A stretch of DNA of 22,903 bases from contig JBGSVW010000003.1 in assembly GCA_041752735.1 (NCBI GenBank), positions 1 to 22,903 on the forward strand, read 5' to 3'. The stretch is from UBA1422 sp041752735 (GTDB lineage: Bacteria; Bacillota; Clostridia; Peptostreptococcales; Anaerovoracaceae). Positions 7,199 to 14,393 of this stretch are shown piece by piece; positions within the stretch are counted from its first letter, which is position 1; every line of letters begins with the position of its first letter. A program made the translations under genes and the position numbers. Under the pieces are notes generated by a model. The model was given only the letters and a program-made list of their open reading frames with translations. It ran no database searches and had not been told where the DNA came from.

Positions 7199-8344
7199 TT
7201 ACTCAGATGTCGGCCTGGTATCAAGCCGTCTTATAAACTCATCTCCGCCCTCACGAGGCGCCATGCTGAGTGCTTCTCTGACCTCATTAGGATTCATAAT
7301 CCCTCGGTCAACGAATTGTACCAGCCCTAATTTGGTTTGCATGCTGGCAAATCCAAGGTTACTTCCTTCAAAAACAATCTTGTTGCCAAACCCACGCGCT
7401 TTTCTGGTGAAAAGTCTGCGAGTATATTCGTTCGAAAGTTGAATGATATCGCATTCTAATGCTGATTCGTAATAGCTGATCCATTCGTTTTCTGAAAAGC
7501 TTCCTTGAACGATTTTTATATTGGTATTGAAGAAAGACATTATTCTTTGAACCGTTCTGTCCATCTGCACAGCATTTGGTACATAATCCTTTGGTTCGAC
7601 CTGCTGAACGTCTGCTTTAGCGTCCGTGGCAGCTGCACCAACTGTGGTGCTTTCAACATTCATGTAGTTTTTTATGAAGGTTTCGGTATGTTTTTTCATG
7701 TCTTCCGGCCGGAGCGAGTTTGTAAATTTCAAAAGCCACTTGATTACATTCGAGTTTTTTATGGCTTTAACAATGCCCTGGTCCGTTGTTGTTACAATTT
7801 CCATCAACGGTGCCAACGCTCTTGCCGGCGATTCTCCAAATATTTCATTGGAGTTGAAATCTTTTCTCAGGTGTATTACATCCGCATATCTGAACGTAAC
7901 CGAGCGTCCATTTTTAAGCATGAATTTCAGGAACATTTCGCCCGAATTATTTTGTAGTGCCTCGCTCGACATTGCGGTTATCGGATATATAGCAATTGGA
8001 TATTCGTTTTCATCTCGATGAATAAATGCAAATGCGTTATTATTCAATTCCAATTGTGTGATCATCTTTTCTTGAAGCATCTGGCCTGTCATATACGGGT
8101 TTGGTTCTTCAAGCAAGAATCTCATATATACATCCGGATTTACCTTAATCCCGTCTTTGTCTTTCCTGATGTGCTTTGCCACGGCTTTCCCAATGGCTCT
8201 TGCCTTCGGCCTGATAGCAGACCGTACAATATCGCTTTGATATAAATTGCCGTCCCAGGCATAAAACCCATTTCCCTCATCCGTCATCATTTTGTACGAG
8301 GATACAGTTACGGTTTTATTCCTGAAGGTATCTAAAATGCTCAA
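7199..8344 (-). CDS. Portal protein, HK97 family
   Basis: The 381-aa protein forms the dodecameric ring at one capsid vertex through which DNA is packaged. Typical family stretches are SDIVRSAIRPKARAIGKAVA (about 37-56), PNPYMTGQMLQEKMITQLEL, ADVIHLRKDFNSNEIFGESP and, near the C-terminus, LGLVQFVDRGIMNPNEVREA followed by an acidic end. It starts at a TTG (8344) with GGAGGTGAGAGG immediately before. Its length is within the family norm. It lies directly after the large terminase, with which it works during packaging, and before the protease. Confidence 0.95.
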   Translation of the reverse strand: MSILDTFRNKTVTVSSYKMMTDEGNGFYAWDGNLYQSDIVRSAIRPKARAIGKAVAKHIRKDKDGIKVNPDVYMRFLLEEPNPYMTGQMLQEKMITQLELNNNAFAFIHRDENEYPIAIYPITAMSSEALQNNSGEMFLKFMLKNGRSVTFRYADVIHLRKDFNSNEIFGESPARALAPLMEIVTTTDQGIVKAIKNSNVIKWLLKFTNSLRPEDMKKHTETFIKNYMNVESTTVGAAATDAKADVQQVEPKDYVPNAVQMDRTVQRIMSFFNTNIKIVQGSFSENEWISYYESALECDIIQLSNEYTRRLFTRKARGFGNKIVFEGSNLGFASMQTKLGLVQFVDRGIMNPNEVREALSMAPREGGDEFIRRLDTRPTSE

Positions 8345-8356
8345 CCTCTCACCTCC

Positions 8357-10039
8357 TTAGATGTTATTGATATAGCTTTCATAGTTTCGTTCGTAGCAGA
8401 CATAAGCATCAAGCAGCGAAGCAACACCATCAATTCTGCGGCGGGCTTTTGATGTTTTCACCAGCGTGATATTGTCGTTTCTGTCTATTTGTATGGCTGC
8501 ATTTGAAAGATTCCATTTCAGAATCGGGTTGTTGTCATAATTAATCTTTTTGGCTGTCAATTCAGGCGCAAAATTTTTCATCGGGTTGCTCATGGTTTTT
8601 GCCCCCTGGATAACCGGTTCGATTCCGTGTTTTCCGAAATTGTTTTGCAATTCATCCACAATGTATTGGCTGTTCCATGAGTCATATCCGATTTTGTAAA
8701 CGTATATGTCCAACTCATTTTGAATACTTACGAACCATTCCACGACATCCTTATAATTAATTTTCAGACCCTCGGACACTCTCAAAAATCCTCTTTCCAT
8801 CCAAACGTCATAAGGAATTTTGTCTTCTTTTGTGCGCTGTTCTAAAAGTCCGGCTGGAAGCCAATACATCTGCTTCACATATAAGATTTCATCATCTGGC
8901 ACCCTGAAAATAACAGTGGCGCAGGTAAGGTCTGTTGTTGAGGAAAGGTCAAGTCCACCAATACAATACCTGGGTTTCAATTTCGCAATGTCATATTTTG
9001 CGGTATTGTTCAGTTGGTCAAACGTCAGCCATGATTCGGAGGAAGTCTCGCGGATATTGAACTCCTTGCAGACAAGATTTTTTACAAGCATGGGATTTTG
9101 TTTTGCTTTTTCAACTTTTTCTTTTAGTGTGTTATAATTCTTGATTGTGCCAAGTCCCGGGTTGGCTTTTCGCCAGCACTTTTCATCTTTCCATTCTTTT
9201 TTTTCGTCCAGCTCATATATGAATGATATGGTCCGGGGGTCCTTGTAACTGTCTTTCTCAAAGTAGCCATTAATTACATTCGAGGCGTCTTCATACTCCT
9301 GGTCATATATGTCTTCTCGAATCGTTCCAGCTGTTGAAGTTATGAATATCAGAGGTTGCTCTCTGGCTGACATGCCATCAGCGATGATGTCGTACAGCGC
9401 CATTCCATTTTTCCACTGGTGTATCTCATCCATTAGCGCGCCATGTACATTGGGACCATCCATGGTGTCTGCATCTGAAGCCAAATGCTTATATACACCA
9501 TCGTTGTATTCCGTCTGAAGCTCAGCAACAAGCATCTTTACTTTTCTTCTGAGAGTCGGCGACTTCGAGACCATTCTCTTTGACTCTTGCCAGATGATTT
9601 TTGATTGGTCTTTTTTTGTAGCCACTGCGTATATTTCCGGGCCGGCTTCACCATCGGCAGTCAATAAATATAGCCCCACAATGGAGGCTATCAGGGATTT
9701 ACCATTTTTCTTTCCAACGATTAGTCTTGCTTTCCGGTATTGCCGGTTCCCGTTAATATCAATAAACCCGAATATTGTTGCGAGACATGCCTTTTCCCAT
9801 AATTCTAAAACTACCGGGTGGCCGCCAAATTTTCCCTTTGAGTGCTTGCAATAATTTTCAGCAAATTCAAGTATATGATTGGCTCTCTGCGGAGAATAAA
9901 AGAATTCGTCCGGATTGTTTATTTTGTACGCAATCCATTCAAACGTCTTGCGTACTTTTATTGACACAACCTCTTCACCGGATTTAATTTTTTCGTAGTA
10001 TTCCAGAATTGGGTTGTATTCCAGCGGGTACTTAATCAT
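8357..10039 (-). CDS. terL: Terminase large subunit (ATPase/nuclease)
   Basis: The 560-aa protein is the packaging motor. The ATPase half has Walker A GKKNGKS (residues 109-115), Walker B LMDEIH (Asp204, Glu205) and the coupling motif ITSTAG (233-238). The nuclease half begins at IGGLDLSSTTDLT, with Asp364 and Asp370 as likely metal ligands of the RNase H-like fold. This layout matches the Terminase_1/YmfN-like group associated with cos phages that also encode an HNH protein. The ATG overlaps the small terminase stop (TAATG). It moves DNA into the head through the portal encoded next. Confidence 0.96.
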   Translation of the reverse strand: MIKYPLEYNPILEYYEKIKSGEEVVSIKVRKTFEWIAYKINNPDEFFYSPQRANHILEFAENYCKHSKGKFGGHPVVLELWEKACLATIFGFIDINGNRQYRKARLIVGKKNGKSLIASIVGLYLLTADGEAGPEIYAVATKKDQSKIIWQESKRMVSKSPTLRRKVKMLVAELQTEYNDGVYKHLASDADTMDGPNVHGALMDEIHQWKNGMALYDIIADGMSAREQPLIFITSTAGTIREDIYDQEYEDASNVINGYFEKDSYKDPRTISFIYELDEKKEWKDEKCWRKANPGLGTIKNYNTLKEKVEKAKQNPMLVKNLVCKEFNIRETSSESWLTFDQLNNTAKYDIAKLKPRYCIGGLDLSSTTDLTCATVIFRVPDDEILYVKQMYWLPAGLLEQRTKEDKIPYDVWMERGFLRVSEGLKINYKDVVEWFVSIQNELDIYVYKIGYDSWNSQYIVDELQNNFGKHGIEPVIQGAKTMSNPMKNFAPELTAKKINYDNNPILKWNLSNAAIQIDRNDNITLVKTSKARRRIDGVASLLDAYVCYERNYESYINNI

Positions 10040-10416
10040 TACAAATCCGCCCTTGAATTTACAAAGTCATCAAAGGGATCATCTTTGTTGATGGGCTTTT
10101 CTCGTTTGGGTACCAGGTCTGACATCTGTTTGATAATCGACTGATAATTTTTGTTCATGGTGTTGTACAATCTGGCAACCGGTCTTTCTCTTTCGTACGG
10201 ATCCAGCTTCTCAGATTGTTGAAATTCTTCTGTAAAACCGTTCGTATCTAGGTCCATTTCCATGTCTTCTAGCGTAATTCTCATGAAAGCAGCACGGTTT
10301 ATAAGACCTTCGATGATGCTCTTCTGTTCTTTCGGCACATCTTTATAAATTCTTATAAGTCTATTTTTTTCTTTTTTAATTCTGGCATCTTTTTCTAGAT
10401 CCGCCTTCTTCATCAT
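10039..10416 (-). CDS. terS: Terminase small subunit (P27-like)
   Basis: This 125-aa charged helical protein begins MMKKADLEKDARIKKEKN and ends DDPFDDFVNSRADL. P27-type small terminases have this layout: a basic N-terminus, a central helical core (FMRITLEDMEMDLDTNGF, with the usual VxLxxxxxDLxxNG-like pattern) and an acidic C-terminal tail. The ATG at 10416 was chosen because GAGGTG is 6 nt upstream; an in-frame GTG overlaps that site. It lies directly before the large subunit and next to a GC-rich region that may be cos. It binds the packaging site and delivers DNA to the large subunit. Confidence 0.85.
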   Translation of the reverse strand: MMKKADLEKDARIKKEKNRLIRIYKDVPKEQKSIIEGLINRAAFMRITLEDMEMDLDTNGFTEEFQQSEKLDPYERERPVARLYNTMNKNYQSIIKQMSDLVPKREKPINKDDPFDDFVNSRADL

Positions 10417-10425
10417 AAATTTCAC

Positions 10426-10523
10426 CTCATTGGGTAGGGGGGTCTCATGCGCGACCCGTGCGTTACAGGATTCTTCACCGCCGGTCTGCGACGCCCTCCT
10501 GCCCGTCCTGTTTATGGGGGGGA
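10426..10523. other. Candidate cos (packaging) region
   Basis: This 98-bp gene-free stretch between the kinase and small terminase genes is much richer in G and C than its surroundings. It holds an inverted repeat GGGTC-8 nt-GACCC (10440-10457) and runs of 6 G or more (10437-10442, 10515-10521). Cos sites of HNH-carrying, P27-type phages usually lie just upstream of the small terminase gene. The exact cut position cannot be read from the sequence. Confidence 0.45.
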
Positions 10524-10988
10524 CTATGGTTCATAGTAAAATTGCTTGAACCATTTCTCTATTACTTCAAGTTGTTTAGCTTTATCTTTGCGTTCGTTAT
10601 CATTCATTGCCCTTGCTATGCATTCTTCTTGTGTCGCCTCAATGAATATGATTTGTGTTGCCCTTACATGTGTCTCTAGCGCATCACGTTCTTCTTGCTT
10701 TGGAAGGCCAGCAACAACCCATACGTTATTGCAATCCACTTCTCTTTTTCTGATTAGGTCATACAGCATTTCCCGTATCATAATTGCTGTGCTCAATAAG
10801 TTGTCATTACATTCTGTTTTGGTTTTAAGACTTATGCTTTGTTTGATTAAGTCTAGATCAACAACCATATCGCCTTCTTCCATATGCTTTTTCACATATG
10901 TTGTCTTTCCGCTTGCTGGGCTTCCCCATACAATATTGACGCCCATAGGCAGCAGGTTTCCTTCTCCATCAAACTTACAGCGGGACAT
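10524..10988 (-). CDS. P-loop kinase (polynucleotide kinase-like)
   Basis: The 154-aa protein carries a clear Walker A motif, GSPASGKTT (residues 22-30), at the end of an N-terminal strand (VNIVWG). MVVDLDLI probably supplies the second acidic site and a C-terminal lid region is rich in charged residues (MNDNERKDKAKQL). The layout resembles AAA_33/Zeta-type nucleotide or polynucleotide kinases. Such genes are often found next to terminase genes in Firmicute phages, where their substrate is not known. RBS GAGGTG lies before the ATG. Involvement in repairing DNA ends at packaging is a guess from position. Confidence 0.75.
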   Translation of the reverse strand: MSRCKFDGEGNLLPMGVNIVWGSPASGKTTYVKKHMEEGDMVVDLDLIKQSISLKTKTECNDNLLSTAIMIREMLYDLIRKREVDCNNVWVVAGLPKQEERDALETHVRATQIIFIEATQEECIARAMNDNERKDKAKQLEVIEKWFKQFYYEP

Positions 10989-10995
10989 TGTCTAA

Positions 10996-11301
10996 TCACC
11001 TCTCTATTAGGTCTCCATTGTTTTCAAACATCACATCATCACGCGTTGCACTTGTTCCATAGTGCGTGTGATTATGGCACTCTTGACACATGTATTCAAG
11101 GTTGTCCCAGTTCAATGTCACCTCAGGGTTGCTTATGTTCTCCGGGGTTATTGGTATCTTATGATGCACAATATATCCGGGTGTATGTCTTTCTTTGGCA
11201 AGGCACCTCTCACATAACGCATGTACCGATGAGATGTATCCATCCCTACACGCTAGCCACGCCTTGCTTGAATAGAATGCCTTAGCATAATCCTTAGCCA
11301 T
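10996..11301 (-). CDS. HNH endonuclease of the packaging module
   Basis: The 101-aa protein opens MAKDYAKAFYSSKAWLACRD, the standard start of phage HNH proteins found beside terminases. Cys residues in ALCERCLAKER and YMCQECHNHTHYG form two zinc knuckles, and VHHKIPITP holds the catalytic His pair. In cos phages such as HK97 and several Gram-positive phages, this protein works with the terminase to cut cos and is needed for packaging. It is the first gene of the late operon, 26 nt after an intrinsic terminator, with AAGGAGTAGGCAAC before the ATG. Confidence 0.92.
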   Translation of the reverse strand: MAKDYAKAFYSSKAWLACRDGYISSVHALCERCLAKERHTPGYIVHHKIPITPENISNPEVTLNWDNLEYMCQECHNHTHYGTSATRDDVMFENNGDLIER

Positions 11302-11326
11302 GTTGCCTACTCCTTGGTTATTCTCC

Positions 11327-11365
11327 TAAACAAAACAGCCACGATGCATCAACACTGTGGCTGTT
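11327..11365 (-). terminator. Intrinsic terminator ahead of the late operon
   Basis: On the minus strand AACAGCCAC (11342-11334 side) pairs with GTGGCTGTT through 9 bp around a 14-nt loop, followed by TTTTGTTT. It lies after the putative late regulator and only about 26 nt before the HNH gene, so early transcripts should stop here unless read through. Confidence 0.75.
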
Positions 11366-11456
11366 CCGAAGGAGGTTAGATTATGAATAACCGTCGTTTG
11401 TTACTTCTTTGGACACTATCATAATATCACCGTTATTTTTCCCCGTGGGGACATCT

Positions 11457-11843
11457 TTATAACATATACATATTCCTTGCTAATTCATTTAGAAAGCGAG
11501 ACTTCCATCGCTTGTAGGTCTTATTAGCTGCATCATCCGGGTACTTCTCAAACTTCACGATGTTGTTCCACACGCCAGTGCGATATTCTTCAGGGATACA
11601 GTACAATGCATTCTCAATTGCTCTTAACTTGATGCTCATCTGTACCCGCTTGATAGCCTCTCTCTCCGTTTGGTTTGCTATGTTCCTTCCCTTTGGCTGT
11701 CCATCAGGAGGTTGCGGGCTGTCTTGTATGGCATCCTCATACTCATTCTTTAGCCTCTCATAATCTCTGACCATGTAAATGCACTGTTTCCAAATTGCTC
11801 TTGGCAATAGGTTTGTGTTTGGCTGATAGTCTCTCATGCTCAT
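11457..11843 (-). CDS. Putative late transcription regulator (ArpU/RinA-like)
   Basis: The 128-aa basic helical protein has ARAIW-like LLPRAIWKQCIYMVRDYERL near the N-terminus, then a proline-rich linker (SPQPPDGQPKG), then IKLRAIENALYCIPEEYR and NKTYKRWKSRFLNELARNM at the end. The last part looks like a sigma-70 region 4-like helix-turn-helix as in phage late regulators. It is the last gene before the packaging operon, the position of RinA/ArpU-type activators. The ATG overlaps the previous stop as ATGA. Conservation in this family is low, so the role rests on position and pattern. Confidence 0.55.
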   Translation of the reverse strand: MSMRDYQPNTNLLPRAIWKQCIYMVRDYERLKNEYEDAIQDSPQPPDGQPKGRNIANQTEREAIKRVQMSIKLRAIENALYCIPEEYRTGVWNNIVKFEKYPDDAANKTYKRWKSRFLNELARNMYML

Positions 11844-12031
11844 CCCCCTCTCTTTGGTCTGTCAAAGTTCCACGCCGGGTCAAACTCTTTATCCAAAGCT
11901 AATGGCTTATGCCCTGGGCACAGACCAGTCCATTTCAATAGCTGATACTTTGCCTGTTCTCCCAACTTTCGTTTGTCCATGTTTCTTTCGCATTCAAAAT
12001 TAGCACAGTCACACCCACAATATACTTTCAT
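11840..12031 (-). CDS. Small Cys-rich protein
   Basis: The 63-aa protein has Cys at YCGCDCANFECER near the N-terminus and GLCPGHKP later, suggesting one zinc site. GGAGGCGACCA precedes the ATG; the ATG overlaps the Rep stop and its own stop overlaps the next start, so the three genes are translationally coupled. No family was recognised. Its place between replication initiator and late regulator gives no firm function. Confidence 0.6.
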   Translation of the reverse strand: MKVYCGCDCANFECERNMDKRKLGEQAKYQLLKWTGLCPGHKPLALDKEFDPAWNFDRPKRGG

Positions 12032-12852
12032 TGGTCGCCTCCGTTCAACGCAATACCAAGCTGCTCTTCATTTCGAAGAAGCTTATTATAATTTCTTTGA
12101 TTTTTAACAACAGTTCCCTTGTACCATCGCCTTAGTCTTGGCTCTTCTTCCATGGACACCATGATATATTCCAGGTGTTCAAGCCCAGTGATGGCATTCT
12201 CATATCTTCTAACCGAATCTTCATCGATGTAATATCCCTTCAAGGCTTTTGGATCCGGAATTTCCCTGGCATCAATAACCGTTTTCTTAACCATTGGCCT
12301 AACAATGTTCCGGCTGGTTGTGTATCTTCTTTTGAACACATTTCCATCTTCCCGGAAGGTCTTTGATGTTTCTTTTACTAGGTATTCAGCAAGCTTATAA
12401 TAATTCCTTGTTTTGTTCAGCACCGATGGCCTTACTTGTCCATGGGTCCATGCCGGTAATATCTGCTCAAAGGCAATATGGCTGCAAATAATGTGATGGT
12501 GGATTCTAGCATGCTTATATTCCGTAACTGCTATCCATTTCAGGTCTATGCCTTCTTTGTCTGCAATGGCTTTTAATTTTCTAACGAATTTATCCTTGTC
12601 TTTCTTCGCCTGATCAGTTGATGGCTCTTTGCCGTCATAATTCAGGACAAGGTGCCAGTCTCCCGGAACAAAGTTATGGTTGATTAATCTTGTCAGTGCC
12701 TTTTCTGCATTTCTCTGATTCACCGCCAATACTGCATCCGGTGTTGGATTAGATTTGGCAGCTCTTTTGCCTGATTTTGTAATCATGATTGCCGGTCTAT
12801 ATGTTCTGTCTATGCATGCACCTGCTACACAAGTCTCAACTACAATTTTCAT
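12028..12852 (-). CDS. HUH replication initiator (G2P/ORF2-type Rep)
   Basis: The 274-aa protein has the pattern of rolling-circle replication initiators of the phage G2P / ORF2 group. The HUH metal site is seen in ARIHHHII (His118-His120). The catalytic tyrosine motif is KLAEYLVKET, with Tyr157 as nucleophile and Lys160 three residues on. The N-terminus has CVAGACIDR and an upstream strand (DWHLVLNYDG). The ATG at 12852 is chosen because AAAGGAG is 6 nt upstream; an in-frame GTG further up overlaps that site. HUH Reps nick one strand and stay bound to the 5' end. The surrounding early operon has no helicase, primase or polymerase, so this is the best candidate for starting phage replication. 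Confidence 0.8.
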   Translation of the reverse strand: MKIVVETCVAGACIDRTYRPAIMITKSGKRAAKSNPTPDAVLAVNQRNAEKALTRLINHNFVPGDWHLVLNYDGKEPSTDQAKKDKDKFVRKLKAIADKEGIDLKWIAVTEYKHARIHHHIICSHIAFEQILPAWTHGQVRPSVLNKTRNYYKLAEYLVKETSKTFREDGNVFKRRYTTSRNIVRPMVKKTVIDAREIPDPKALKGYYIDEDSVRRYENAITGLEHLEYIMVSMEEEPRLRRWYKGTVVKNQRNYNKLLRNEEQLGIALNGGDQ

Positions 12853-12951
12853 GATTACTCCTTTCACGCATTATTAATACTCTTACGAACATCTAATGCT
12901 CATCCCGAGCGCCAATTTTTTTCCTATATATAATGTAGATTTGATGGTGAT

Positions 12952-12973
12952 GCCCCCGGGTTTCCCCGGGAGC
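12952..12973. other. Hairpin upstream of Rep, candidate origin element
   Basis: GCCCCCGGG and CCCGGGAGC form a 9-position stem around a TTTC loop. On the minus strand it contains one G-U pair, and there is no T-run after it on that strand, so it is not a normal terminator for these genes. It lies in the only sizeable gap (12853-12982) inside the early operon, about 100 nt upstream of Rep, next to an AT-rich TATATATAATG. Confidence 0.4.
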
Positions 12974-12982
12974 TTTTAAGCT

Positions 12983-13357
12983 TTAAATGATTTCCTCTTC
13001 AATGTCTATGTCTTTCCTCTTTACGGAAATGCTTCCGTCTGACATCTTCTTTATGTAGGCCGTTGTTCTTTGGTTGATTTGAATGGTAATGGTTTTGATG
13101 TAGTCTTCAGCAAGCTGGTCAACTGCCGGATTCATTATTTCCGCAAGTGGTACGCCGAACACGTTACCGATGTATTCTTTGACTGCTTGTAGGTTTCGCA
13201 TTTTAGCTTGATAATCAGTAGCCTCATCACAGGTGCAGTTTTTAGCTATAATCTCTTCAATTTGCTCTTGGGTGAGATCCGTTGATTCTAGGATGTCCTC
13301 AGCCGTTACCGTTTGGATTTGTTCACAGTATCGGCACTCTCCGGTTATTGTTTTCAT
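12983..13357 (-). CDS. Hypothetical protein with N-terminal zinc knuckle
   Basis: The 124-aa protein has CRYCEQ near the N-terminus and NCTCDEA at residues 40-46, a likely zinc site. Two helical stretches follow (YQAKMRNLQAVKEYIGNVFG), then a beta-like end with ITIQINQRTTAYIKK and an acidic tail. It overlaps the previous stop by ATGA. No family was recognised; similar small proteins with a single zinc site are common in Clostridial phage early regions. It may bind DNA or a host protein, but nothing in the sequence shows which. Confidence 0.65.
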   Translation of the reverse strand: MKTITGECRYCEQIQTVTAEDILESTDLTQEQIEEIIAKNCTCDEATDYQAKMRNLQAVKEYIGNVFGVPLAEIMNPAVDQLAEDYIKTITIQINQRTTAYIKKMSDGSISVKRKDIDIEEEII

Positions 13358-13545
13358 GGGGTTACCTCCTCTATCTTTACTTCGATTCCTTTGCCCTCGT
13401 CTCCGATGATATTCACAACTTTCAACCAGGTTGGTATAATCGCCACATTTGAATTGTCTATATCTCTTTGTAGCTTTCTTCGGTACGCCTCCATATCGTT
13501 GGGGTGAAGAAGTACCGTCGATTGAAGTATTAAAACTTTTTTCAA
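13354..13545 (-). CDS. Hypothetical phage protein
   Basis: The 63-aa protein starts at a TTG (MKKVLILQSTVLLHPNDMEA) with AGGAGGTAACCAA directly upstream; no ATG start is available. The body suggests strand-helix-strand: a hydrophobic N-terminal strand, a basic helix (YRRKLQRDIDNSNV), then IIPTWLKVVNI and an acidic end. Similar short proteins appear in Firmicute prophages but none has a known role. The stop overlaps the next gene by ATGA, implying coupled translation. Confidence 0.65.
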   Translation of the reverse strand: MKKVLILQSTVLLHPNDMEAYRRKLQRDIDNSNVAIIPTWLKVVNIIGDEGKGIEVKIEEVTP

Positions 13546-13556
13546 TTGGTTACCTC

Positions 13557-13667
13557 CTAAATGTCTATTTTGGGATACTGCTCGCTTGCAATAACACCGT
13601 AAGCCGTATGCAATGGGGTTTGATGGGTTTTATGGCTTCTTATAATATGTTTGGCTCTGCTACTCAT
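13557..13667 (-). CDS. Very small basic protein (36 aa)
   Basis: Reads MSSRAKHIIRSHKTHQTPLH and ends EQYPKIDI. It overlaps the stop of the upstream membrane protein (AAATGA) and has AAAGGAGG 9 nt upstream of the ATG. Its stop lies inside the ribosome binding site of the next gene. It is rich in His, Lys and Arg. No family was recognised; the packing and binding site argue it is translated. Confidence 0.5.
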   Translation of the reverse strand: MSSRAKHIIRSHKTHQTPLHTAYGVIASEQYPKIDI

Positions 13668-13798
13668 TTGTCATTTCCTCCTTTTGAGTGATTTCTTTCC
13701 GTTTCAATGATTTCTCTGTATCTTACAAACAAGTACGAGCTCATCAGTAGCGATACCATCGAAATTACCGCACAAGCGATTACCATTTCATTATTCAT
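13664..13798 (-). CDS. Small single-span membrane protein (44 aa)
   Basis: MNNEMVIACAVISMVSLLMS continues to SSYLFVRYREIIETER, giving one transmembrane segment at about residues 4-25 and a charged cytoplasmic tail. GGAAGGAGATACGA precedes the ATG. It lies between the 55-aa Cys-rich protein, whose end it overlaps by 8 nt, and the 36-aa basic protein. Small early phage membrane proteins often act on superinfection or host processes, but no specific role can be read here. Confidence 0.55.
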   Translation of the reverse strand: MNNEMVIACAVISMVSLLMSSYLFVRYREIIETERNHSKGGNDK

Positions 13799-13958
13799 TT
13801 CGTATCTCCTTCCATTCACACCGGGCGCATTTTTCCTTGTCATGCCATAAAGTAATTTTGCGGCACGATGAGCATTCCACTCTGTATACTGGAGTCTTTG
13901 AACCCTGGTCCATTCCTTGTTGTTGAAGCGGGATTCCTCCGCACTTACAATCCTTCAT
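13791..13958 (-). CDS. Small Cys-rich zinc-ribbon protein (Lar-like?)
   Basis: The 55-aa protein has a C-x-C at MKDCKCGGIP, CSSC in the middle and CARC near the end, enough for one or two zinc sites. The pattern of CxCGG, a short linker, then RVECSSC resembles Lar/restriction-alleviation-like phage zinc ribbons (CPFCGG ... CxxC). It is not a certain match because the first pair is CxC rather than CxxC. GTGAGGAGACAAAATT precedes the ATG. Calling it anti-restriction would be a guess. Confidence 0.5.
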   Translation of the reverse strand: MKDCKCGGIPLQQQGMDQGSKTPVYRVECSSCRKITLWHDKEKCARCEWKEIRNE

Positions 13959-13970
13959 AATTTTGTCTCC

Positions 13971-14384
13971 TCACGGTATGATTATTGGCGATGCCTTGGA
14001 CAGCGTCCGGGCTTTCTGCCACTTGGCATAGTCTGCATCCGGGATGCCATGTTTTTTAAATTCATCCATCAGATCATCCAGGTTCTTAACCTTCTTCATA
14101 TTGATTTCATCCGAGTTGTCCGATGTCTTAAATTCTTCAAAAACGCAATCCGTTGCGTATTTGGCTTTTGGCTGGTTGGTAGGTCCTTTTATCCTAGATG
14201 GTCTTTTGTATCCGCTGGCAGCCTGCTTCTGTACGGCGATCTGTTGGGCTTTCTTGATGCATATTTCATCGGAGCAAATGGTTCGCTTTCTTTTGTTCCG
14301 GGCTAAGTTATAACTAAATTGTCCTCCACAGATTTTGCACGTTCCCGTTAATAGCATCCCGCCGCTCAATTGTTCGTTTTCCAT
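13971..14384 (-). CDS. Hypothetical protein with N-terminal zinc finger
   Basis: The 137-aa protein starts MENEQLSGGMLLTGTCKICG. The pattern CKICGGQFSY then ICSDEICIKK gives a four-Cys zinc finger at about residues 16-42. It is followed by a basic helix (KAQQIAVQKQ), a Lys/Pro-rich linker and a helical end with NLDDLMDEFKKHG. AGGAGGAAGCC lies before the ATG. A single treble-clef-like finger and a basic linker suggest nucleic acid binding. It is encoded directly after the YdbC-like ssDNA-binding protein. No named family was recognised. Confidence 0.65.
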   Translation of the reverse strand: MENEQLSGGMLLTGTCKICGGQFSYNLARNKRKRTICSDEICIKKAQQIAVQKQAASGYKRPSRIKGPTNQPKAKYATDCVFEEFKTSDNSDEINMKKVKNLDDLMDEFKKHGIPDADYAKWQKARTLSKASPIIIP

Positions 14385-14393
14385 GGCTTCCTC

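Noticed and set aside
11383..11424. Plus-strand mini-ORF MNNRRLLLLWTLS behind AAGGAGGTTAGATT
   Set aside because: The ribosome binding site is good, but no plus-strand promoter was seen. It lies antisense in the gap with the terminator and has only 13 codons, so it is probably chance.
12175..12366. Plus-strand frames inside the Rep gene and similar long plus-strand frames throughout 1-19500
   Set aside because: They lie antisense to well-supported genes, lack ribosome binding sites and have unlikely amino acid composition.
12952..12980. Plus-strand terminator reading of the hairpin (stem followed by TTTT)
   Set aside because: No plus-strand gene precedes it, the T-run is short and one stem position is mismatched on that strand.
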